64,000 bases of DNA from Mucidula mucida (taxonomy: Eukaryota > Basidiomycota > Agaricomycetes > Agaricales > Physalacriaceae), in contig JADNYV010000029.1 in NCBI GenBank assembly GCA_015501055.1, positions 186,001 to 250,000 of the forward strand. Direction: 5' to 3'. Numbering within the stretch: the first letter of the stretch is position 1; each line of letters opens with the position of its first letter. The notes under the pieces were generated by a model. The model saw nothing but the letters and a program-made list of their open reading frames with translations, had not been told where the DNA came from and searched no databases. The position numbers were made by a program, and so were the translations under genes. Positions 56,155-64,000 of this stretch are shown here, in pieces.

Positions 56155-56571
56155 ATGGCCAAAGTCAATCACCTCGTCGGCAAAGCCAACGCATGCCGAG
56201 ACTATGAAGGACGGCGACAAGAAAAGGCTGAAATTATGGAACGCGCTATAAATGCTATGAGGGTCAAGGTGAGCGGCTCTATGTAGCTCTGCTTCTACTA
56301 TACCTCATCTCCTTAGACGGAACGCTCCCTCGTTCGAACGCTTATATGGCCCTCATAGGCGCAATCCCGGCTTGTTCTTTACACTGGCGGCGCATCTGAG
56401 TTCCGCCCATTGCCAGAATTCGTTTTGCCATCCACGGAATCGGAAAGAGCGTTGAGCCTGGACGGTACAAGCGCCGACCCATCCTCTGCCACTGTCCTAT
56501 TTGACGCGTTGACGCGCCCAGAGAGCTACAACACGGGGGCTGGCGTGTCGCCCCTCGTGGTTGTCCATTGA
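56155..56571 (+). CDS. Hypothetical two-exon small protein
   Basis: An ATG in good context (ATCATGGCC) opens 38 codons (MAKVNHLVGKANACRDYEGR ...) ending at a GTGAGC donor (56269). An acceptor CTCATAG at 56358 leads in frame to 70 more codons ending at 56571. The predicted protein is 108 residues, with no domain I know. The only support is the clean splice sites and a non-repetitive composition. Confidence 0.28.
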
Positions 56572-56639
56572 TGTGGCACCGTCTATACATCCACACTACA
56601 AACATTCCGAACCTCCTGTATGTTGCTCTTGAGCGTTTT

Positions 56640-56943
56640 TGCATTGCGAAATACCATGCGATTTTCGCAGGCTTCTCATGCGCTCTTGGCCGAGTCTTCG
56701 CCAAAGTGGGAGAAAGCAGAATTTTCTTCCGGATGACCGTGAGCGGATTCCTGACTCGAAGCTTGGTCTTGAGATAGACCATTCACGCATTCGAGGATGC
56801 TCGTCTAGATTCTGCAACATAACGCTTTAGGACAAGGTATGCCTACGATATTTCGGGTTAGGCCAATGCTGGAGGAGTTGAGCATCTCGTTGCTTGGAGG
56901 CTTGATGTTTGCGCCCGATGAAGTAAAGATCCGAGGCTTGTGA
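56640..56943 (+). pseudogene. Possible F-box/LRR relic
   Basis: Short peptides in different frames resemble the family's middle and C-terminal parts: an ALLAESSPKWEKAEFSSG segment (compare LLMEHSWRWRSAEF in the paralogue) and PMLEELSISLLGGLMFAPDE near 56860-56920. Stops separate them. If correct, this is an old dead member on the + strand. Confidence 0.3.
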
Positions 56944-57296
56944 TTAGTACGTGCTTCTCCACGTTGATGTGGGATACAATATTGTCGATATGATTTCTGG
57001 GCCATGGGAGCTGTGTGGTTATGGAGTCAAAGACGGCGGGTCGGACAAGGACGAAGGATATGGAGTGGGATGAGATGGATGTTAGTGTGATATTGTTTGG
57101 GTTTTAGCAGTTGAAAGGTAGCTAGAAGATCCCTGCAAGATCTTACTGTACAGCAAATCAATCCGCAAAGATAAATGAAAAAAACTGATTAATGCTTGAA
57201 AAGAATGCAGTTATTTTCCATTGATTCTGAATAAAACAGAGGCCAAGCTTGGACGCAGTGTCCGTGAGCTATTGTGATATGTGCTAGCACTTGCAA

Positions 57297-59033
57297 CTAA
57301 TAGTGTGGCGGGTCTACATGGATCAAACCAGCTTTCTTTAAATCATCCCATCGCCTCAAGTCGTCTTCTGTGAGGACTGGAACACTGTCAATGCCCCAAT
57401 ATTCTACGAAAAAGTCAACAACCAACAACCCCCAGTCCGCGCGTATAAACACCATATCTAAAAACCTCTCATCGACAAAAGACCACTTCATCCCCATGAA
57501 AGCCAAGTCGATGTACAGAACCTTCAACCGAGGGACATACTTGGGCTCTGGGCTACCGTCGCTCAAGCAGTGTGTCAAAATCCGTACTGCATCATCAACG
57601 CCTTGCATGCTCTCGAACGTGATCGTCAGCGCATCCAGATCCGGGACCAGCGCCAGCAGCACGCGGAGGGACTCCTCGTCCCATGCCGCAGCGCAGAGAT
57701 CGAGGGTTGCAAGGCGACAGCGAGAATGCTGGAGGAGGCTGATTACGCACGGAACTACGCCGGGGTTGAGAGTCTCGGTGTATGAGCCGACCTCTAGGTG
57801 GACTAGGCTGGGCAGCGAAATGCGGTTTAGAGAGCCACCCTCGACCGCGCAGACGGACGTGAGTCCGGCGTAGATGGTGCGGGAGGCGCCGCCACAAGGC
57901 GTAGGCCACGCCCTGGCGGTAGACTCCCTACAGCGAAAGAGATAGAATTTCTTCAGGCTGGGATACTCACAAAGGAATTTGGATAAGGAAAAGCCATTCG
58001 CCATATCTTCCTCGCCGCATGGGTACGTCAGGTTTAGAGACTGCAAGTTCTGTTTGACACTCGAGTCCAACGAGACCTGGCCAAGGGGAAAGTCGTGCAG
58101 GGCCACCTGCGAGAGCTTTGGCGCAAATTGAAAGGCGGAGATTAGGTCTGTGGGCTTGACATCCTTGCCCCCTCTGGTGAAAGAGAGGGTCACTGTCTGC
58201 AGCTCAGGGACACGTCCACAGACCAGCTCGAGAGGCCGCGCTTCCTTGGGCGTCAACCAACGAACTGCGACCGATCGCCACTGTTGAGAATATTCCGTTA
58301 ATAGGGAAAGTAGCGCAATGGAGAGCCGGGTAGTTTCGCTGTTAGAGTAGAATGTGAAGTCCAAAGGAGCACTCCGTGCGCGCTCGAGAACCTTTTGCAG
58401 GCGGAGCACTCCGTCTCGCGGTGCCTGTAATCGTACTTTTGAGGTCTTGATGACGATCTGGGACCATAGCCTGGCGTGACGATGGGAGGCAGTGCGCCAT
58501 GTCCGACACACCTGACTGACAATGTACAAGGGGTCTCGTAGATTGAAGACATTCACCTTGCCATCTTCATCAGAAGGACGCATGAAGAGGAAAATCTCCT
58601 GCCAGATCTCTTGGGGCAATCGACGAAAACCCGAATCTATGGATTGGACTCGCTTTCGAAGACACTTTAGATGTGCGTGCAGTGATGTGGTATGCTTTGC
58701 TGGGATAGCGTCGTATGGCGTAAAGGTAGGAGGTAATGTCGCGTCCGACTTTGCTATGAGGTCGTCTAGAATGCAGAGACATTCTGAGACTATCACGGAA
58801 TGCTGAGATGGTGGTGGATCATTGGTGAGTAGTAGGTGTTGAAGAGTGATGAGGAGGGGTTGCACGGCTAAAGGGAGCCATGTCGGAAGCGACAAGGCTT
58901 GTTGAACGTCTTCCCAATTAGAAGTTGTATCGCTCTGCGGAGAACTTCCGCTTGCAACAATGTGCGGCATGGCTGTCGGCGCGCTGGAGAGTTGATCGTC
59001 GCTTGTCGACATCGTGACCGCGAAGAGGACCAA
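57297..59033 (-). CDS. F-box/LRR-like protein (intact)
   Basis: A single exon of 578 residues. Leader LLLTNDPPPSQHSVIVSE, a helix at about 110-135, then the F-box at about 137-195 (FRRLPQEIWQEIFLF ... VSQVCRTWRTASHRHARLW). About 380 residues of irregular leucine-rich repeats follow, with the family blocks VRWLTPKEARPLELVCGRVPE-like and FAPKLSQVALHDFPLGQVSLD. It is a presumed SCF substrate receptor. It is the closest intact paralogue of the frameshifted gene at 53385-55168 and shares its strand and spacing, so the two arose by tandem duplication. Confidence 0.83.
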   Translation of the reverse strand: MVLFAVTMSTSDDQLSSAPTAMPHIVASGSSPQSDTTSNWEDVQQALSLPTWLPLAVQPLLITLQHLLLTNDPPPSQHSVIVSECLCILDDLIAKSDATLPPTFTPYDAIPAKHTTSLHAHLKCLRKRVQSIDSGFRRLPQEIWQEIFLFMRPSDEDGKVNVFNLRDPLYIVSQVCRTWRTASHRHARLWSQIVIKTSKVRLQAPRDGVLRLQKVLERARSAPLDFTFYSNSETTRLSIALLSLLTEYSQQWRSVAVRWLTPKEARPLELVCGRVPELQTVTLSFTRGGKDVKPTDLISAFQFAPKLSQVALHDFPLGQVSLDSSVKQNLQSLNLTYPCGEEDMANGFSLSKFLCEYPSLKKFYLFRCRESTARAWPTPCGGASRTIYAGLTSVCAVEGGSLNRISLPSLVHLEVGSYTETLNPGVVPCVISLLQHSRCRLATLDLCAAAWDEESLRVLLALVPDLDALTITFESMQGVDDAVRILTHCLSDGSPEPKYVPRLKVLYIDLAFMGMKWSFVDERFLDMVFIRADWGLLVVDFFVEYWGIDSVPVLTEDDLRRWDDLKKAGLIHVDPPHY

Positions 59034-59559
59034 CAGAGTTCACTTTTGTACGTTCAGAATAGGTAAGTCCCAACCCTAACCGGTCAGCGCAACGTCGTCG
59101 TAGATGGCCAGGATGAACCTAAGACCACAGAACATTAGTATACATTATTGTCCATTCGAGAAACAAGGAAGCGACGTTGTTGATAAGGGGAGTACGACGT
59201 GTTTTAAGATATCAAAATTGCGAAGAGACGTTCACCTTTCTCAGTGACCTTTGACAGATGTGGAGGTACAGCGCTGGATATATTGGGTTGAGGTCGGCAA
59301 AAAGAGCCTATGTAATGGCCGTGCAGTCGACGAGAGTAACAGCATGCGCGACCGTTCGGATCAGTGAGGGCCGGCTCTTTCGATGGGCTGACTGTCTTCG
59401 TCACTCCCTTTCATGAAGTTGCAACTTTTCACACTCAGTCTATTCAACTACGGAGTCAATGCAACTATCTTGTCGCATTCATCCTGCGTTTTGACCCCCC
59501 CAATTACTACAGCTAGCGTCAATAGGAGGACATGAAACCATCAACAAGACGCCTCGAAT
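59034..59559. other. Intergenic, nothing recognised
   Basis: About 525 bp upstream of the - strand F-box gene. No gene seen. Confidence 0.5.
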
Positions 59560-59976
59560 CGAACAAAATGTCTATTTAACCGGGGCTCGGATGAAAGCTG
59601 TACATGTCAATCGCTGCTTCAGCACCGATTGGAATCCTCTCCAGATCGGCGGCCATCCAGCATGGGCAGTTGGTACATTCAGCGTCTTTGGGTCCCCGGA
59701 TATTTGACCAACGTGGTTTACGGAGTATAGTCTCGAACTGAACACCGCAAAACCCATGGATATCGTTACAATCTCTTTCTGCCCGGTATGTTGGCTTCTA
59801 TGACATGAACGTGTCGCTGATTAGTTTCTAGGGAGGTAACGTCATGGCGGACGGAATATGGCTCAATGTTGGTGGCAATCAAGCTGTCATGTACGGCGCG
59901 GCGAGGAAGCTGAGGCGGGGAGAGCCTTATGGCCACGATCTCTCGCTATATCGTGCTAATAGATACCTAGGTTAGT
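59560..59976 (+). pseudogene. Glyoxal oxidase (copper radical oxidase) fragment
   Basis: Translating with two short introns gives NPLQIGGHPAWA, then YSLELNTAKPMDIVTISFC, then GGNVMADGIWLNVGGNQAV. These match the N-terminal region of basidiomycete glyoxal oxidases, where GHPAW, a Cys in an FCxGG setting and WLNVGGNQAV are hallmarks. The intron at 59786-59831 has good GTATGT and TTTCTAG ends; the earlier one is less certain. The frame stops soon after, at RANRYLG, and no kelch-repeat body with copper ligands follows. It is a remnant of an extracellular hydrogen-peroxide-producing enzyme. Confidence 0.6.
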
Positions 59977-60275
59977 AGGGAAGCATTCTGCCCATGTGTC
60001 CTGGAGCATCAAGCTCGTGGTCTTCTATGTCAATCAGAGTGAAAGGACCCTTGGCTCACAATGAGGTTCGTTCTTTCATACACCTAGCTGTGTTTGTTGT
60101 GTATCATTTCTTTGTCGCACAGATATGATGACGGTATACAAGGCCCGACCTACGTATATAAAAGGAGTGAGTGTGAACGCCTGTGGCATGACGGTTCCTT
60201 TTGCCCAAGTTTATACTTGTGAGTGTTCTTCGCTGATACTAGTACATGCCCTGGCTAAAGTCTTGACTGCAGAAT
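59977..60275. other. Intergenic, upstream of the F-box gene
   Basis: About 300 bp. A few bases such as DGIQGPTYV at about 60129-60160 on the + strand could be further glyoxal oxidase debris. TATATAAAAGG at 60156-60166 could be a TATA box for the next gene. Confidence 0.35.
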
Positions 60276-61784
60276 ATGGCGTCCAGAAACTCACCTCTTC
60301 TTCTCCGCTCCAACGGCCCGCCCTCCTTTCACACCCATCTTCTCGATACGACTCAACCAGATGACACGCTTGTTGATTCGCCCGCCAGTTGTCGGTTGCC
60401 GTCTGAAATCCTCCAGGAAATATTCAGTCACATCTACGAACGACTTGATGTATTTGACTTGGATGCCACACATTACATTGTCGGGCAAGTGTGTCACAAG
60501 TGGCGCACCGCCTCTCGCAGCTTTCCGCGCATGTGGTCCCGGTTTGTGATCTGCCTAGGAAGCGCACCATACAATGCTGTAGCTCGGGTCCAAACCGTAT
60601 TGCAGCGTGCACGCAATATTCCACTCGATCTGGTCGCTTCGAGGTGGGTCTTGGGCCCCGTAGAGTGTTCAGAGATGTTCAGCGCGATACTTGCTTTGTT
60701 GATGGAGCACTCCTCGAGCTGGGAATGTGCGAACATTGAAGGATTAACGATGAATGACGCCCTTTACCTCTCGGCAATACGTGGACGAGTTCCTATACTT
60801 CGTTCCCTACGTCTACAGATAGAACCTCACTCCTATCCTCGTTCTGAATTACCGCACAAAGAAATCGTCCGCGCGTTCGAGATCGCGCCTTGCCTTGCGC
60901 ATCTAAAGCTTCATAACATTCCCTTTGGGCATGTGTCTTTGGAGGCGACCATCTACCAGCAGTTGAAGAGTTTCGCTGACGTATGGTCTGACGACGACGG
61001 GTTGGACCTGAGCACCTTCTTCGCCCGTGGCTCCCCTACTTTACTTGGTGCCCTGCGACAGTTTCCTAACCTCACTTCCATTGACGTCCGTTCCTATTCC
61101 GCGGTGAAAGACTGGCAAAGGCCTCCTCCGCATAACATTGCAAGAGACGTCTACACCAGCATCACGTCCGTGCACACAATAGATCCTAGTTCATTAAATC
61201 GAATCTTGTTACCAAATCTTACGGTATTGGGTGTTGGGATGTTGTTCGACGCATTGAACCTCCCTGCATTTGACAGTGTCATTGACAAAGCCATCAATCT
61301 CATCCGACACTCTCGTTGTAGTCTTTCGACTCTTGCTATTGGGAATGGCGCATTGGACTTCGAATCCCTGTGCGAACTTTTCGAACTCACTCCGGTTCTA
61401 CAGTCTCTGCGCGTCTCGTACTGCGTGGACACGGATGCGAATGACATTTTGCAGGATGTGACACGTTGCTTAAGCGTGGTGAAATCCTCCCGATATAAAT
61501 ATGTCCCGAACATGGAGAGTTTACAGCTCGTAGCTGGTATGCTGGAGTGGACTTTTGTTGATGGTGATTTCCTGGACATGATATCTAGGCGGCGTGGTTT
61601 GCGGGAGGTTGACTTCACCTCTGTGCTTCGCCACGAGGTGCCGGAAGGTATAGAAAGTTTTCCGTCCTTGACGCTCAGGCAACGCGTCCGATTACAGAAA
61701 ATGGTGAGAGATGGTGTGGTTACTATGTATGGTCTAGGATGGTCTTCGCAATGGCGCGAATTATGGGCAGAAAGGGAATACTAG
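60276..61784 (+). CDS. F-box/LRR-like protein (intact)
   Basis: A single exon of 502 residues. It has a short leader, then an F-box at about residues 38-95 (CRLPSEILQEIFSHI ... VGQVCHKWRTASRSFPRMW) and leucine-rich repeats with the same blocks as the - strand paralogues (VRAFEIAPCLAHLKLHNIPFGHVSLEATI). It lacks the long N-terminal leader and helix of those paralogues. Start chosen at the first ATG of the frame; an upstream exon cannot be excluded because CTGCAG precedes it. Opposite orientation to the 53-59 kb members. Confidence 0.8.
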   Translation: MASRNSPLLLRSNGPPSFHTHLLDTTQPDDTLVDSPASCRLPSEILQEIFSHIYERLDVFDLDATHYIVGQVCHKWRTASRSFPRMWSRFVICLGSAPYNAVARVQTVLQRARNIPLDLVASRWVLGPVECSEMFSAILALLMEHSSSWECANIEGLTMNDALYLSAIRGRVPILRSLRLQIEPHSYPRSELPHKEIVRAFEIAPCLAHLKLHNIPFGHVSLEATIYQQLKSFADVWSDDDGLDLSTFFARGSPTLLGALRQFPNLTSIDVRSYSAVKDWQRPPPHNIARDVYTSITSVHTIDPSSLNRILLPNLTVLGVGMLFDALNLPAFDSVIDKAINLIRHSRCSLSTLAIGNGALDFESLCELFELTPVLQSLRVSYCVDTDANDILQDVTRCLSVVKSSRYKYVPNMESLQLVAGMLEWTFVDGDFLDMISRRRGLREVDFTSVLRHEVPEGIESFPSLTLRQRVRLQKMVRDGVVTMYGLGWSSQWRELWAEREY

Positions 61785-63710
61785 ATACAGGCTACTTGTA
61801 CTATAGTGATTGTAGGCAGAGGTAACGTGGTAATTCGCTGGATAATATTGCTTGCACAGTCTACCATGCGTGTCCTCGCCTCTCATTGGAAGGCAGAATA
61901 AGTTCGCGGTGATCCGGTATACCCGCCCCGGTGCTTCCGTGATCGTGGTCTCCTACTTCGCATCTTAAGTACCACCATGACAGTCTCCAATTCGACCCCC
62001 AGCGTCCCTGCCCCGCGAACTGGAGCCTAGAATGGCCCATCATCTACTTGGCTACTAAGCCGAACTGTCAAGGTCGTCTCGCAAATAGGCGCAGACATCG
62101 CTCTGTTCCATAAGATGAGGGCGACATGGAATACACTCGTTGTTCTTGACGCTTCTTGCTTCGCCCTTCTTTTCTGGATACAATGCACCCGCTAACGCGA
62201 GCAACAGTCGAGAATTCCGACATCGCCGTCCATATCTGACGAGGAGATGTGAATAAACGGTTGGCTCTGCTTGTTCAGCAAGGTCAATTAACCTCCATTC
62301 GACGGAAATGCCGTCTCTGCGATGCGCTCTTGGCTTTGTACGCGTCATTTAGGCTTTCCTTCAGGTGCGTAGCTTGTAAAAGTTGACGACACCGTATGCT
62401 CAACGAGGACTACTACAGATTCGCTTCAAGGATCCCTTGTTGCTCTGGGGCCCGCATGAACGCTCGGTTTCTTTACACCACTAGCGGCACCATCAAGCTC
62501 CGGCATTTCAATGTTCATTACCTTGTCGACGGTTCTTCTTTTGCCTACTCATTGCTGTAAACGCAACGACGGTGCGACGGATATAGTTGATGATGCGCTG
62601 TCCGTCTCGGCGAGTTTGGGTACGCTCTTCTGCTTCATTTATCGTTGAATGTCCCAATAAAACGGACAGCAGTCGGGAAGAAGATCGGCCTTCAAATTAT
62701 CTCTAAACATACCAATGCGTAAATTTCTCAAGTTTGTCTCCGCCTACGGAATCCTCACAGTTCATCAGACTTTCTCTACGGCGTGCGGAATGGCATTGTA
62801 GTGCGGACTGCCCAACTGGCACTAACATTGTTTTGAGCGCTGGAATGAAGGCTGCGGGAAAGTCATCAGATCTTATTTTTTTTTTGCAATAGATGTGTTA
62901 CTTCGGCCAACGAAAGCATCGGCACGTCTACTGTAAGTAATCTTCCCAATTTGTTTGCGATAGTCACTTAGGCTATACCCAGACGCCTTGCTATCAAAAC
63001 CTAGACGTGAACTGGCTGTCAACAAGCAACTCTGAACGTGAGGCTATCCTTCTTCGCTTTGAATTCCTCTCGGCGTCCCAGAGGCGGGTCAGTACATTGC
63101 CTTGCAAACGAAGAACCTGGAGGAGGACCAATCGAACAATATTAGATCTCTAATCTCGCTACTTTGACGGAGACGGTGAAGTGGCATACGTCCTTGACCA
63201 GTCTCTCTGGCGAAAACCGTCGTTGTGTCGGCGGCTTTATGAGTGCCAAGAGCATCCTAGCCACTCGCCGCTTTCCATTTGGCTTGATGTCGCCAAGTTA
63301 GTGCAGTGCGGGATGTGTGGCAGCTGAGGGCGAAGAAGACTTGGTGCTATCCATTTTGACTGCTAGCTTGGAGTTGTTCTGCTTTTCAAATCCTAGTTTT
63401 AATGTTCAGGTGAGGACTTGACACTTAATCAAATCCGTTGTGGACCAAACTGACGCGCCTTTTCAATAGGGCCGCCAGTTACCTATTTTGTCAGTGCTAA
63501 ATGTTTACCGGTGGACAATGGGTCGCTCTGTTTGGCACAATTTGGTGCCTTCAATTTCTACAACACCGATAGCCACCCTCCCGTGACCGTTATTCTCTTT
63601 GTTTCCAGCACTCATTCAACACCCTCGCACTCCTGTATGTCCTGCTCATTGAATTGTATATCTGGCTGACGAGACGTTTAGACTATACTGCGCCGCGTTT
63701 ATCCAGCATC
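61785..63710. other. Intergenic, no supported gene
   Basis: About 1.9 kb. Peptides such as SHSPLSIWLDVAKLV near 63260-63300 on the + strand vaguely recall F-box/LRR proteins but are isolated between stops. A run of T and A is present near 62876-62888. Confidence 0.4.
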
Positions 63711-64000
63711 ATGTCTTGGAGCGTGATTAGCGACCACCAATCCTCTAGCTCGCAGTCCGTCTTGCTCAAGAGTGATACCGCCTGGCTCGAGAATGATACC
63801 GCCTGGCTCGAGAGTGATACCGTCTGGCTCGAGAGTGATACCTCCTGGCTCGAGAGCGAGAACTCTCCACTCGACGATACGGTCCCTACGCCAAAGGACA
63901 ATCATCAGACTTTATCGCTTATGAAGACTCTTCCCTTCGACATCTCTCATCTTCTTTCCTCCAACGACCCGCCTTCGTCCCAGGATGCCGTCGTCGTTTT
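63711..64000 (+). CDS. F-box-family gene, 5' part only, with a heptad repeat
   Basis: From the ATG at 63711 the frame stays open to the window end (96 codons). After a Ser/Gln-rich start it holds four 21-bp tandem units at 63783-63866 of the type WLE(S/N)DT(A/V/S), preceded by a diverged LLKSDTA unit. It then reaches LLSSNDPPSSQDAVVV, which matches the leader of the two - strand F-box genes (LLRTNDAPSSQDTVIVSE and LLLTNDPPPSQHSVIVSE). The F-box and LRR part would lie beyond the window. Confidence 0.62.
   Translation, partial: MSWSVISDHQSSSSQSVLLKSDTAWLENDTAWLESDTVWLESDTSWLESENSPLDDTVPTPKDNHQTLSLMKTLPFDISHLLSSNDPPSSQDAVVV

Larger units (their letters stand above)
55169..57296. other. Intergenic with possible gene remnants
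   Basis: About 2.1 kb between two F-box genes. Apart from the two low-confidence items at 56155-56571 and 56640-56943, I see nothing. Confidence 0.45.

Overview
The window reads as nuclear DNA of a filamentous basidiomycete, most likely a wood- or litter-decay agaricomycete. Genes are split by many introns of about 45-55 nt. There is a local family of F-box/LRR-like proteins of basidiomycete type, a LigE/etherase-like glutathione S-transferase, a microsomal cytochrome P450 and a fragment of a glyoxal oxidase. The species is not determined.

Layout. 1-4760: 3' part of a Ty1/Copia retrotransposon on the + strand with its 3' LTR; its reverse transcriptase region is broken. 4772-7821 (copy A): a dead cytochrome P450 gene followed by an intact TSR2 gene, both on the - strand. 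8255-17947: a run of ordinary - strand genes: a PNPOx-like/FNR-like flavoprotein, a small CxxC protein, an NAD(P)-dependent SDR reductase and a CSC1/OSCA-type osmosensitive channel. 18727-20743: a 2.0-kb non-autonomous DNA transposon with arms of about 300 bp and an 8-bp target duplication. 20744-27950: about 7.2 kb of AT-rich, CpG-poor DNA with no gene I can support. 27951-38054: an autonomous hAT transposon (12-exon transposase, 961 codons once the insertion is disregarded) carrying a complete Ty3/Gypsy chromovirus with LTRs that read the same by eye inside exon 10. 38963-45632: an F-box relic, a GST, an intact F-box protein and an AEC-family transporter. 47271-50531 (copy B): a second P450-TSR2 block, here with an intact P450 and a dead TSR2. 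50830-64000: an unknown membrane-anchored protein and an F-box/LRR cluster (one frameshifted, two intact, one running off the end, one possible relic) with a glyoxal oxidase fragment between members.

How it fits together. Housekeeping genes (TSR2, CSC1-like) lie in the 7-18 kb block, and the rest is accessory and transposon-rich. The most informative pattern is the pair of P450-TSR2 blocks about 42 kb apart, which decayed reciprocally: each block kept a different gene. The transposon layers can be ordered: the 2-kb element and AT-rich DNA are old and carry a CpG-deamination signature, the hAT element landed later, and the Gypsy element landed in the hAT transposase most recently. Several single-base frame breaks in otherwise intact genes lie in or near C/G runs and could be real mutations or assembly errors.
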